Numbered from the stretch's first letter, positions 1-12,200 are shown. The stretch: DNA of 64,000 nucleotides from Capitulum mitella (GCA_030062745.1 CP099839.1:25409324-25473323); one strand, 5' to 3'. Numbers and translations: made by a program. Notes: generated from the letters alone by a model not told the origin.

Positions 1-427
1 GAAGGAAGGACGAACAACTCACACTAGCTGCGCAACCACCGGATCGCATAACTAATCCACGGGCACCATGCCAGACCAGGCACAATGACACATCTCGGAG
101 GCTCCGACGGGAAGAGCGGGACAAAACCAAGCCCCGTCCTCTGTACGACGTTAACTCCGCCACAATGCCAGGGACAGAGTACGCACAAAACGTCCCAGCA
201 CGGCAGTCAATCAGGTGTGGTCCTGACCGGCCCAGTTCCGACAGCGCGAGGCGGACGGGGGGGGGGGGCAGGGGAAAGTGGAGGAGGGACGACCCGTACC
301 TGCGTCGCGGTTCCTGCGGTCAGCCTGGCCGGCGTCTTCGCGCACTTCGGCGCCGATCTCGACCCCAGTCTTGACCTCGGCGTCCCGGAGCGGGCCGGGC
401 GCGTTCTCGTCGGCTGCGGCACGCCCG
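1..427. other. GC-rich sequence, probable OSBPL9 intron
   Basis: I recognise no exon here on either strand. The block contains a run of about ten G near 257-267. Because the minus-strand OSBPL9 exons to the right need further downstream exons, this is probably intronic sequence of that gene. That is inference from gene orientation only. Confidence 0.4.
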
Positions 428-660
428 GCAGACGGGGTTAACGCACAGATTCGCCATCCCGGCAGACGGAGATAACGCACCGCTGTTCCGGAAGATGGGA
501 TCAACGCACAGATTCGCTGTCCCGGCAAGGCGGGTTAACGTACAGATTCAGGGGCCAGGCAGACGCAATAAACGCACAGATTCACCGACCCGGAAGATGC
601 GGTTGATGTCCACATTCGCGGGCCACGCAGACGGGGTTAACGCACAGATTCACGGCCCCG
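428..660. repeat. 34-bp minisatellite, seven imperfect units
   Basis: Units start at 428, 462, 491, 525, 559, 593 and 627. Spacing is 34 bp except for the second unit, which is shortened to 29 bp. The shared core reads approximately GCAGACGGGGTTAACGCACA followed by GATTC and a variable GC-rich tail ending CCCG. Two units begin GAAGATG instead of GCAGACG. It lies in probable intron sequence of OSBPL9. Confidence 0.93.
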
Positions 661-1393
661 GCAGCCTGGTGTCAGCCAGGGACGGCCAGCGCATACAACG
701 GAAAAACCGGCGTCTTGGACACGGGAACTTATGCTTGGAGACGATAAGGTTATCACGGATGAAGGAAGCACGGTCTTCCGAACAGACGTAGCACTGCAGT
801 CCAATGAGGCGCACAAGGGACTCGCCGTTATAAGTAAACCCACTAACGTCACGCAGCCGTCGGTCATAACGTTAGCTCAAGATTACATTAGTTAACACAA
901 TATCACGAAGAACGACCAATCTGACATCATCACTGGAGTGGACGTACCACATACCAATTGATCACAAATGCACTGTTTTACGAAGAAGCATATTTCAGAT
1001 AACTCAAGATCACGAGTTATTGTCATTCCAGCATCTTCCGGTCAACAAATCTGAACGAAGTGATAAAACGTCATTGAAAACCACCAAACCCCCTCCTCCC
1101 GCACATGTAAACGGGATACGTCTTTTCTAACATTTCCATATCAACAACCAACAGATTACCGACATCTTCCAAATTCATATTTCAATTAAACGATTTCGGT
1201 CTCCATTTACTGAATCGCAGCGATCCAAACCACATGAATAACAGACAGATCCAGATCGTCCTAGCCACGAACCCGATCCATGAACCACCTACTGCGGCAG
1301 ACCGTATCTTTAGCTCTTACCACAGCGGGGCTCCCCCTCCCCCGGGTTCCCCTACCCCTCCCCAACCGCCGCTTAGGAGAGCGCCTCGGTCAC
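661..1393. other. No recognisable gene; probable OSBPL9 intron
   Basis: Mixed AT-rich sequence (about 870-1230) flanked by GC-rich sequence. I find no exon with family similarity and no clear repeat. Confidence 0.4.
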
Positions 1394-1502
1394 CTTCTCT
1401 GACGGTGTGGTGCGCAGCGGCAGCGGCGGCGGCTGCGGCGGCCGCTTGCTGCTGGGCCGCGGTCGGAGGGTGGTACACGCCCACCACCGGCTGCACCTCA
1501 TT
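1394..1502 (-). CDS. OSBPL9: OSBPL9/ORP9 coding exon with poly-Ala tract (tentative borders)
   Basis: On the minus strand an open frame reads NEVQPVVGVYHPP, then a Gln/Ala stretch with about ten alanines, then HHTVRE. The first part sits where human ORP9 has a segment ending in DAIYQPSP, shortly after its IVLLQIAK helix. A possible acceptor (GACAG) precedes the AAT codon at 1502 in the required phase 0. A possible donor (GAAG, then GTGACC) ends the exon at 1394 in phase 1. The acceptor has a poor pyrimidine tract, so both borders are uncertain. This linker of ORP9 is normally disordered and carries the FFAT-type ER-targeting region further on, which is not seen here. Confidence 0.45.
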
Positions 1503-1848
1503 CTGTCGGCCCAGAGCGCGCGCTGACTCCACCGCTCGCGGCCACGCAGTCGATACAAAGGCTCCGACGGGGATCGATCGGAGTCACACCGGGCAGACCG
1601 ACCTTATCGGTCCAGGCCGCGCTCTCCGGACCGCTCGTTCTAACCGCGCCACTCAATTCAGCGCGATTCTGGGCACGGTACGGCGCGCGGCGGGCCCGCT
1701 CGCCGCCCCGTAGTATCGATTGGGGCGACGGGCGCGCGGCGGCGAGTTACGACCGCGTTACGAGTCTGTCTGCACTGCCCGGGGCAACAGCTGGGTAAGC
1801 AGCTGCGGGGGACACAGGCGGACGGCGAAGACGTGTCAGGGCGCTTAC

Positions 1849-1899
1849 CTTGGCGATCTGCAGCCGGACTATTGTGTGCTTGATGGCGTCCAACAATGT
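1849..1899 (-). CDS. OSBPL9: OSBPL9/ORP9 17-codon exon (helical region after PH domain)
   Basis: A 51-nt exon encodes TLLDAIKHTIVRLQIAK. Joined to the preceding exon it aligns without gaps to the human ORP9 segment ending SIKHCIVLLQIAK, and the two families agree at IKH, IV and LQIAK. It is bounded by an acceptor (TACCGCAG) and a strong donor (AAG then GTAAGC), phase 0 on both sides. The exact length match across the splice junction makes the call firm despite its small size. Confidence 0.88.
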
Positions 1900-2344
1900 C
1901 TGCGGTACAAAACTACGTGATTAGATCAGGCCGGACAATCTGAAAAGACCGGCAAGAACTGTCGTACATTAAATTCGGGACCGTATCCATTTTTCTTCTC
2001 TTGTTTTACGAATCAATCGAAGAAAGGCAGACACTTCGCAAAGATTCACAATGTTCGAGATATATATCGGAGAATCCAAATAAGATTCTGCTTCAGTATT
2101 TGTGCTAACCGTTGCCCAAGATCACACCATCACACCAAATAAAACTACGTCTACTGCAGTCAAATTCAATGCATATTGTCTACTTCACAAATGCGGCACC
2201 CAATCCGTTATCCGTCGCCTGCTTTAAATGCAACAAAGCAGCCGGACGCACGGTGACAGGCGCCGGAACCCTCTGAAAGCCACCTCCAACCCGGCCAGAC
2301 GGCCACATTGTCCTCCCGGCCAGCGACCGAGCGGCACCGCTCAC

Positions 2345-2521
2345 GTTCACGTTCTCGCAGAGCTGCGCCAGGCGCTGGCGCTCGGCCGCCGACGTGCAAG
2401 CCGCCTGACGCTGCTCCAGCGCCTGCGCCTGCCGGATCAGCAGCTGCAGGTAGGCGTCGCTCTCCACCAGCTGGCGGTCGAAGTCGGCCATGGTCGGCAG
2501 CGGCTGCTGCGGGTCCCAGCG
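2345..2521 (-). CDS. OSBPL9: OSBPL9/ORP9 exon after the PH domain
   Basis: A 59-codon phase-0 exon. It contains DFDRQLVESDAYLQLLI followed by a charged coiled-coil-like stretch ending CENVN. Human ORP9 has DFDKKLTEADAYLQILI at the same place, and this segment is characteristic of the ORP9 subfamily. The acceptor is CCGTTGCAG before the CGC codon at 2521. The donor is AAC followed by GTGAGC, so the exon ends at 2345. It joins in phase to the PH-domain exon upstream and to the 17-codon exon downstream. Codons are strongly GC-ending, unlike the AT-rich first exon of the same gene. Confidence 0.9.
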
Positions 2522-3833
2522 CTGCAACGGCCGCCGGCGGGCGCTCTCATCACGGCCGCCACGCCCATCACGCGGCGGGACGGGAACGTTCACACGTGGC
2601 TCGGACGCGCCCGGCCAGCCGCCGGACACAGGTGTGGGCGGCGCGGGACGGCAAGCGGCGCGGCCCGTGGCCCGCGGCCCGCGGCCCGCCGCGTGGCCAG
2701 ACGGTAACCCGGCCGGAGCGCTCTTATCGCGCCTATCGCACCCCGCCTGAGAGAGTGAGGCATCCGGCGGCCGGGGACGGTCCGCGGACAGGCCAGAGGC
2801 GGGGAAAGTGCCGGCGTCGTCCCCCTATCAGTCCCGGGACCGCAGCTGACAATGACTGGCCACGTGGGCGCAAGTGTAATGCTTGTGCTGAAAGTCGAAG
2901 CCCGTTGTCTTCCATGCAATAAATGTTGAGGATACAGTCTTGAACAGAACGTTCCATGTTAACACGTGCTTTCAATTAAGACAGCCAAGTTGAAGCATGC
3001 AGTCACAGAGGTCCATGTGTAAAGTTCATAATGTATCAAAACCTTACACTTACGGAGGTTCAAAACGATTTCCCACGGTTATGCGTGTGTCCTACCCGGC
3101 GATGTCGTATTTACATCTGTTGCGTGATGCCACGAACAGTCTTGAGTGAATGCTTGAGCTCATTAGACTATAGAGACTGGTATCACGCCATGACAGGAGG
3201 CTACAGAATACAGCTTTTAATAACTTACATTTCCCATAGTTTCTTGACAACGGTCGAAATATTTTATACTACCGAAGTCTATTTATGAAAGGTGGACCAA
3301 GGTGGAACATTTCTCTTAATAGTCAGGTTCTGAAGACCTTATTCTTCAACACACAAGAGGGTTAATGTCGGGTGCGTGAACCCATAAATTCATTACTGGC
3401 AGATATTGTGGCAATCCACTGGCCAATAAATTCACAGGATCATAAAAGTGGGACAATAAAATATGTAACGTTATACATCCAAAGAACAGAATATATGTGG
3501 ATCGGCACCATCAACAATTCGTTCAGCATGACAAACGCACAGAATCTCCCATGTTTCCATAATAAACCATGAACCAGGTCCGGCGCCGTGACGCAGCTAC
3601 CCGCCGTCCAAAATGGCCACCGCCGAATCCAGGCGGCCCGGCGATAAATTGGGGCCGCGCCCCGGGAAAGGTCAAACGACGACGCCCTCCGAGCCGGCAT
3701 CCATCAGGCCGAGGGCCCGCATTTATATCCGGCGGACGAGCTCGGCCAGCCCGCTCCCTCCCCCTCCCCGCCGGTCACGTCCCAGCCAACACACTGCTCT
3801 CCCGACTCTCACCCGTGGGTCCCGCGCGCTCAC

Positions 3834-4049
3834 CTTCATGCGGTGGCTGTTGTGCGTGAGGAGGGAGATAGCGTTCTCGAGCGCGCGGATCCAGCAGTCC
3901 CGCTCCTCGCCGTCGCGCGCCTGCAGGTGGAACGTCTTGCCGTCCACGGTGATGGTGAAGAGCGTCTCGTCTTCGTCGTCGATGCCGATGATGGCGCCCT
4001 TGAGGCGGACGCAGCCGCGCCGCGTGTTCCGCATCATTTTCTCTTTTGA
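3834..4049 (-). CDS. OSBPL9: OSBPL9/ORP9 exon: C-terminal two-thirds of PH domain
   Basis: Seventy-two codons, phase 0 at both ends. It begins [18 protein letters not shown] and continues through [27 protein letters not shown] and the final PH helix ([10 protein letters not shown]). Human ORP9 has nearly the same order (GCVRLRGAVIGIDDEDD, FTITVDQKTFHFQARD, then the tryptophan helix). The conserved Trp of the last PH helix is present. The acceptor is GTGCACTCCAG and the donor AAG/GTGAGC. PH domains of ORPs bind phosphoinositides and direct the protein to Golgi or endosomal membranes. Confidence 0.95.
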
Positions 4050-4365
4050 CTGGAGTGCACAGAGGGATCAATATCAAGCACATGCTTGGTGTTGAGAGAG
4101 TGGGAGGTTTATAGTTAGTCAAGGCTTACTGATATGATTACATCCAGAACCAGTCAGTCAAGCACTAAAGGCCTTCTGTAACCAAGCAATTCATATGAAT
4201 GAGCCTGAACCACAATCTGGTAAATTCACCAAATGAAAGACATAACATATGAAACAGGTCACTAAGCCTGCATATCACACATGGTAGGGATATCAGAAAA
4301 GGATTGCAAAAATAAAAAAAATGAATGAGAAATACACAGGAAACACTCTTGATTGGCATACTCAC

Positions 4366-4464
4366 TGTGTAGTATGAGAACAGCCCAGCCCGCTCATCCA
4401 AAACGAACCAGCGAATCTGCCAGCCTTTCATCACGTTGGTCCACTTACTAAGTGTTCCCTCCAT
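4366..4464 (-). CDS. OSBPL9: OSBPL9/ORP9 first coding exon (start of PH domain)
   Basis: Thirty-three codons starting [16 protein letters not shown] and ending GLFSYYT. The human ORP9 start has [16 protein letters not shown] and LLSYYT, so this is the PH domain's first strands. The ATG at 4464 has a good context (CCAATATGG). The exon probably begins at 4511 after a strong acceptor (GTTTTTCAG). The 47-nt leader contains two short upstream ATGs, each closed by a stop before the main start. The donor is ACA/GTGAGT in phase 0. ORP9 moves sterol and PI4P at ER-Golgi contacts. The ligand-binding ORD domain lies outside the window to the left. Confidence 0.93.
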
Positions 4465-4511
4465 ATTGGCTACAATCTTTACTAGTGATACAACTGCTTC
4501 ATCACATATGT

Positions 4512-6183
4512 CTGAAAAACAAGATATACCACAGGAAGTAAAGACCTTGGTATCAAAATGAGCACCACACAAAAAAAACAAAATAGCACAATACAAACAA
4601 TGAGAGCTAGAAATAAGTGAGAAATCAACTGAAACATTTTTTATGGTAAGTCCTGTTTTTCTGACTACTTTCATGCAATATGGCACATAAAATTAATATC
4701 ACATTGCAGTTTTATTTCAGCATGAATCAGTCTCCATATCTAACAAAGCAACTCAGATGAATGTAAAGGAAAAGAGCAGATACTGCTGGACTCAAATTTT
4801 TAGCACCACTTAGTTTTTTTACATATTAATACATAATTATAACAATAAACAAAAATAATGCCAATAATCAACATTTAACACTGATGAGGCAGCATAATGG
4901 GGATGTCCAAATTCACAGTGCAAGGTAATCCAGCAAGCTTAAAAACGAAACCATTAGATTCAAACACAGGTGGCAATCCCAACCACCTTGGCTACCCAAA
5001 CCCATGTGTGCAGCTACAAAGGGCCCACAAATTCCAGCCGTGTTTTGGCTTGGGGTAGCAAAACAGCCACACCACATTTATGGCATCCAAGCACCCCTAT
5101 TCTTCAAGAGCTGCCATGCCACTGGACACCATGTCAAGACTATTGTAAAACCAATGACAGCCAGAAATGGCATGCATCTGCTGACAAATTGGGCAGGTCA
5201 CTAAATGACTGCAAATTCAAGCAGTGACATAACTGGAGATGCTGCATTCAGCTTCATATCTGGCTGTAGGAATGAGTTTGTTACATCCTGAGGTGGTAAC
5301 ACCAGTGGTACATAGTAGTATGACCAATCAACTCTAGATGTTGGCCACTTTTTCACTGCATCTACAAAACATGCATGGCAATAATGGTCTGCAGCATGGG
5401 CACAGATAACAATTTCCAAAGAAAATATTTCACGTGAACAAATCTGCCCTGTCACGATCATGAACTGCTACACAATGCTGGCACAAATTTCATTTCTTCA
5501 GAATGGGTCAATACCAAATGTCTATTTGTAAAAGACGAAAAGCAGAATTAAGAATACGCCGACAAATCGACACATCAACATTGCTGCCAGCGAACACTAC
5601 GCACTGCAACAAACGCCGGCCTTGTTAATGCAACAATAAATTTGACCCACAGGTCTTACTGTCCCAGTTATTTTAGTGCAAACTCTCCCAAAATGTGCAG
5701 CAATTTTGTTTTCATGAGTCAAGACGCCCCGTGATCTCACAACGGCGATGCAGCGACCCACGCGACCCACCTCACCCACTGCGGTCGTCGGCTTCACTCG
5801 ATCAGTTTCCTGAGCTGGCCACTAAGCCACAATGGCGCTAGTGAGCGCGGATTAAGCCCAGAGTTATGGTGGTAAAATGTTTTAATATGGAAGGCCACGT
5901 TTTGCGATGTATATGGTTCATTTGAGACGAGCTAGTCTCAAACCTGTTGCTAGCGCCTGCGGATCACGACTGACGCCCGACGGGACACAAGACTTGACTG
6001 AAGACACGGACGCTTGAGCCCAAGAGGCTGTGCGTCCTAACCCACAGCAAACAGCAAGCAAGCCTGCGGATCACGCTATCGGAGAGAAGCCCTTGGAATT
6101 TCGTTTTGTGGATGTGCCGTATGGTACGCGTTGCCTGTTATTGTTGCCATATTTATTTTCATCGTATTTCCTCCTCGTGAAAG
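4512..6183. promoter_or_regulatory. Divergent intergenic region between OSBPL9 and DDX55
   Basis: Two genes start head-to-head here: OSBPL9 leftward (coding start 4464) and DDX55 rightward (coding start 6184). About 4.5-5.5 kb is AT-rich and CpG-poor. About 5.55-6.15 kb is richer in CpG and is the more likely shared promoter. I see no TATA box that I trust. Untranslated first exons of either gene may lie here. The promoter role is inferred from arrangement only. Confidence 0.45.
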
Positions 6184-6282
6184 ATGTCAGTGAGTCAATC
6201 GTGGAAAGAGTTGTCGTTGTCACCGTCAGTGATGGCTGCGGTTGAGAAACGGTTGAAGTACAAGACGATGACACCGGTTCAG
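6184..6282 (+). CDS. DDX55: DDX55 exon 1 (start codon, Q-motif)
   Basis: Thirty-three codons from ATG at 6184 (context AAAGATGT) ending YKTMTPVQ. This matches the human YMTPVQ Q-motif, with the adenine-recognising Gln as the last residue. The donor is CAG/GTATGT, phase 0. A second in-frame ATG at codon 17 is possible but less likely. Confidence 0.92.
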
Positions 6283-9200
6283 GTATGTGAATGCTAAATT
6301 TCAGTTTTGCTTAATTTTAGCATCAGCTGACCTTTAAAGCCATTTGGCCAGTACTTTTCGTTTGAGCAGAGATAACCATATTGTATACGATTTATAATCA
6401 TGAAAGGTTTTCCTTCCATATTTGCCTCAGAACTATAGTTACTGAGTTTGAGGTGATTTATTGCAAATTTCCCCCATAACATAATCTTTTGTTTCATTTT
6501 TTCAGCAATTACCTGATGTCCCAGCTGGGGACAGGCCAATGAACTATTGCAGAAAGTGTGCATCATACCACATTGGGAGATCATGGCAGAATGCCACTTT
6601 TATCAACGTTTTGTGAGGCTTCCAGGCATTTTCAGAAAAAATGGAAGATGAAAATATGATCAGCACCATTTCTCCATTCAGACAGATCTAGTATTAAAGA
6701 GACCACAAGTTCTGTTTTTAAAAAGGTGTCTTATTTTATTTGTTTGGGGCTCATATTATGATGCCCAGAACTACAGAGACTGAAGCTGTTGCTACATACT
6801 TGGGTCCTTGCATGGGTCATGGTCATCTGACATCAGAATCAGGTCATTCACCCTTTTCTTTTGCCCTTAAGTTACATCTTATGCACCATAAAGTATCTGT
6901 AAGTGCCCATTTTAGGCCCATACTAAGCAGATCAGCATGACTTTCTGCACACCTTCATCCGAGAACCCCTATATGAATCAGAAGGTTGACCAAGAAGGCT
7001 GACTGGTTTTACCCACACCTTGCTGGTGTCTGTGCCCTTGTTGCCCCAATGCTGCCAGTACTGCGTGTCGAGCAGGTGCCTCTGGTGACCCATGCTGTGA
7101 CCTGTAACTGTTGAGTGTATGCTTCTGTTTTTGTCCACATTGCATTGCTTTACCTAAGCTGTGGTATGCTTTCAGCCAGCTGAGCTCCTCCAGGGCTGCT
7201 AGTGTTGACAGATTGCCCATTTTTGCAACAGGGAATGTACTCCTACCATTATCTTCCACATCCATCATCATGTTAACTCCTCATTATCCATTCTTATCTT
7301 CCTGGATGCATTGAAAGCTGCTATTGTTACCACCATTGACAAGTCTGGAACCACCTCTAATCCTGGCAACTTTCAGCCTCTCACTGTCCTCCCTGCCATC
7401 TCCAGAATCCTCAAGAAAGGTGTTTGTTCTCAACTCAGGTCCTACCTTATCAATAAGCATATCCTTTTTCCCTTTCCAATACACCTGTCATCCATCCCAC
7501 TCCATGAAGACACTGCCCTCAACATTGCCAAATGGGTGGCTAGGAAAATCAAAGTTGGTCATTTAGTGTCACTGACTGCAATGGGCATGAACAAGGCATT
7601 TGACAGCACTGACCACTCGATGCTGCTGAACAAATTGGAGTGGTACAGCATCTCTTCCATCTGGCTCAGCAGCTACCCTGCTGGCTGCTCCCAGTTTGTT
7701 CATGGGAATACTTCCAGGCTTCCTCTGTCACTTGGAACCCCTTTGGGATCCATCTAGTTGGCCCAAACCTTCTTGCCATCTTTACAAACAACATACCATG
7801 CTTTTTTCCCATGGTCGGCTCCTATCCTATGCCGACAACACCCAAATCGTGGACACAACACCCTCAGCTCCCGATCAACTCTAGGCGCTGAAATCCCGAG
7901 CCGAGGAGAACATCCAGTGTTTAATACAGTGGTTTAGCATGAATAGCTTAAAATGAATGCAGAAAAAGCTTGTTTCACTCTTCTCAGAACTCAAAATGTT
8001 CTTGCTGAAGCCTCACAATTCAGCATCCTGGTTAGTGATGTCGACATTTGGCCTCAGGAATACATAAAAGTACTGGGTGTCTTCCTCGATCAGACCCTTT
8101 ACTGGGAACAACTCATCTCTTCCGTAGTCCAGCGATCCAATGCAATCCTCATAATTCGCTTCGAAATTCACCCTCACCCGGCTCCCAGACATGACAGACA
8201 CCCTTGTCCTTATCCATGTCTTTCTCACCTACAGTACTGCTCGTCAGTTGGGGGTGGAACTGCCGCCTGCCGCCTTATCCGTCTACCGCAGACCATCCGC
8301 TTTGCAATCAGATTGGTCGCCGGTCTGCGCCGCTACGAACACGTACTCCTACCCTTGGCGCTTTCGGCTGGCCCAGCATAAGGCAGCTGATATGGCGCCG
8401 CGATGCAATGAACGTCTACCGCGCGCTGCATGTCTCCGCCGCCCCTGCCTCGCTGTGGCGCATGTTCCCTCCGCGTAGCGCTGTGTCCGAACGCCAAACA
8501 CGTGCGGCCGCCGCTGGCACCGCCTTCCTTCACCTGCCGCGCGTCCGTCTCACTGCTACGCAGTGGCCCTTCTCATACAGAGCCGTTGCCGCCTGGAACA
8601 GGCTGCCGCGGCACAATAGGGTCCCCCTCGTGGCAGCGTTATTTAGAGCGTCTCAGAACTGCGCTTGCCCAGTTCGGTGCTGTTGACTGGGGTCGGGGTG
8701 TTCTCACAGGCAGGACGCCAGGGTGGGGCGCAGTGTTGGAAACCTGGTTTTTCTTCCTGGTGTCGGAGTACAAATTGTCCTTTGGAGTAAAAAATGTTAT
8801 GCGTTTATGTGAGAAACATGGACTAACTAGGTGCTTTGCAAGCATATGTGGCCAGCAGGGGCAGATCTAGTGGCTCTGTTTGGGGAAGTAAACCAGTTTC
8901 CTGGGTCTCCATACATGGTAGGTCAGCAGAGTCGTTGACCGGGGGGGAGGGGAGGAGCGTGGAAGGAGGGCTGGCCGAATTCAACGGCCGAGTATGAATG
9001 GTAAACCATCACCGGGGGAGTACTGGGCAACTTGAAACCCTAGCTGAGTAGGAATACCCGTCTTTTGGGGAAGGAGGCAAATGAACATTTTGGAGTACAA
9101 CATTTTTCTTGGAGTTTAAATTTTTTGGTGCTCCTTGACACCAGAAAACGAAAGTTTTTCCAGCACTGGTGGGGCGTGAGAGGAGTGTTTGATAATATAT

Positions 9201-12200
9201 GTTTGATAATAGGAGTTTTTAATAATGTTTGATACGTTTATGTGCTAAAGTTGTACTCACTGGGCTCTAAGAGGCACTGTGTGGAGGAACCCCCACGAAT
9301 TAGTACAACAGTTTGCATTGTGACGGCAGTTTCAGTCTCCGTAGTCCTATACATCATCAGTATTTGTTCTGGGCCCTCACAAATGTACTATAGATTATGT
9401 CTCATAGGATCCACTGGAAATCAGAATCCCCTGGTATGACCTCCTTGTAACTCACCTGTGAGATCACTGCATGGCCTAACCCTTGCTGGGTATGAGAATT
9501 TTTACCAATTCTCTGTACAGGGGTCGGAGGGGAGGGGGCTGACATTTGCCAAACCTCATCTCATTCCACTTCTCTCCCAGTCAAGATGGAGTAAAAAGCC
9601 AAATTTCTTTGTTCCTTCATTCTGATTATGTAAGGATAGCAAGTCATGTTTGAGAGCATAGTGTACATTACTCATTTAAGTAGCTGTAAACATGTCTAAA
9701 GGCTGCCATCAGAGGAAAGATGAGTAGAGCTCATTAGTTCGTGAAAAAATGCAGGATCCATTTTGGGATGTATGCCTAGTACAGTGGGTCAGGCTGATCT
9801 TCCTTTTGCTGCTAATCGTCCTTATTGTAAAGGAATGTATAACAAAAAGCATGTCTGATGGGTTTGATGTCCACAGGCAGCTTGCATTCCTCAGTTCATG
9901 AATTACAAAGATGTTGCGGTTGAAGCCGTCACAGGAAGTGGAAAAACTGTGGCATTTCTGGTTCCTCTGCTGGAAATTTTGCTGGTAAGGTCATCTAGTT
10001 TTTTTGTCTTTGTATATACACTATTGTGATTAATGCTTTCAAAGAATTTTTCAGTTACATACACATTTTTGTCATTTTTTGCCTTAAGTGTGAAGAGCTT
10101 CTGCCCAGTGATATTGATTAGCCGTAACAAATTAATTGCTTTATACTGCATCAGATATATTTTGCTGGACACTTTCTCATCCTTTTTGGGTTGTATTGTG
10201 ATATACTGCAAAGCTAATAAAATTTAATACTACCAATTTTTGGTTGAACTGTTTTCACCATGGTTGTATCTCCATGTTCATCTCGTGTTTCAGAGTAAGT
10301 GTAAAGAGATCCGGAAGCATGATGTGTATGCAGTCGTCATTTCTCCCACTCGGGAGTTAGCCACCCAGATCTGTGAGGTTCTGGATACCTTCCTGCTGGA
10401 GCTACCACAGTTCTCCAGACAGCTGTTCATTGGTGGGACCAATCCTGCTACGGACATGCTGAAGATCAGCGAGGAAGGAAGCAACATTATTGTGGCAACT
10501 CCTGGACGATTTCATGATCTTTTGGAGAGGAAGGGGACTGGCCAAAAACTTCAGGCAGCTGTGAAAAGTCTGGTAAGCAACTGGTGCAAGTGATGAAATT
10601 GCATTACTTTTAAATTGTTCCATGCATTTTTCATCAGGCGTGATTTAAGTATTTCAACTCAGTTGGTTGTTTGTCACTTTTCACCATTATGAGGCAGAAA
10701 AATGGGATATTTTCCGGTCGGTTTGGCGACATATTTCCTGGCCGCTGCGGCTGACGGGCCGTCCCCGCAGGAGGTGCTGGCGGTTAGATGTCATGCTTTG
10801 CTGCTGCTGTTGCCATGCTACTCTGTGCCCCGCAGGAGTTGCGGGGTTAAATGACATGCTTTGCTGTTGCGGCTGACTTGCCGTTCTGTGCCCCTAGGCA
10901 GATGCTGTGACACACTGCTGCTGCAGCTTACGTACCATCCTGTGTCCCGTAGGAGGTGCTGTGACACGCTTTGCTGCTGCGGCTGACTTGCTGTACCGTG
11001 CTCTGCAGGCGACGCTTTGCTGCTGTAACTGACTTGCTGTCCTGTACCCCGCAGGAGGTGCTGGTGGTTACACGATACGCTTTGCTGCTGCAGCTGACTT
11101 GCCGTCTTGCACCCCTCAAAAGGTGTTGGTGGTTACACGACACGTTTTGCTGCTGCAGCTGACTTGCCGTCTTGCACTCCGCAGGAGGTGCTGGCGGTTA
11201 CGCGATACGCTTTGCTGCTGCAGCTGACTTGCCGTCTTGCACCCCTCAGGAGGTGCTGGTGCTGGACGAGGCCGACCGGCTGCTGGACCTCGGCTTCGAG
11301 CGCCAGCTGAACGACATCCTGAGCCGGCTGCCGCGCCAGCGCCGCACCGGCCTGTTTTCGGCCACGCAGACGGACGAGGTCCAGAAGCTGGTCAGGGCCG
11401 GGCTGCGCAACCCAGTGGCCATCACCGTCCGCGAGAAACAGGGTATGGCCACTGCCGGGTACTTGTCATATGTGAGCTGTATGCCGTTTGTTCGCCTTAT
11501 CTTAATATAGATGTGTCGTATGAACATGCTACAGTTCTCATGGCTGGGTATTTGTCTCTCGATAGAAGGAGATCACGATATGAAAAGCCAGCTTGTGATG
11601 GCTATGAAGTACTGTTATGACTGTTCTGCTGTACAGCTTTGTGATTGTGCTTTCATTGTGTGTGCACCAGTGCTTTAATAACATGCGTGCAACCAAGATA
11701 CATAAGACACACAGTCTTGATGTATGGTTGAACCTTGCTGTGTATGCAACATAACTTCATCTGATCGTGAATATTTCAGTTCACTTCGTCTGTGCATCTT
11801 TGTGATTTGTTAAGCTTTCGAAATTCTAAGGCATGCTTTGTAGAGTTCAACAATACGGCATGATGAACATCTTGCATGTGAAGTGCTGGGTGGGTCCCAG
11901 AACAAACATGTCACGTGCGTTTGTTTTAGGAGAGTCCAGAACACCTCATCAGCTGGAGAATTTCTACATGGTCTGTGAGGCCCAGAACAAGTTGGGAACC
12001 TTGATACATATGCTGCGAGAAAAGGTGGCCGAGGAGGAGAAGGTGATGGTGTTCTTCTCCACCTGTGCCATGGTGGAATATTTCACAGTAGTCATTAAAG
12101 AGTGAGTCTGATCCTTCATAGGGTTTTGTTTACCATTCAGACGTCCATCGTTTGATATCGTGGTTTTGCGTCCTGGCATTCAAACGTGCTTATCTGGCAC

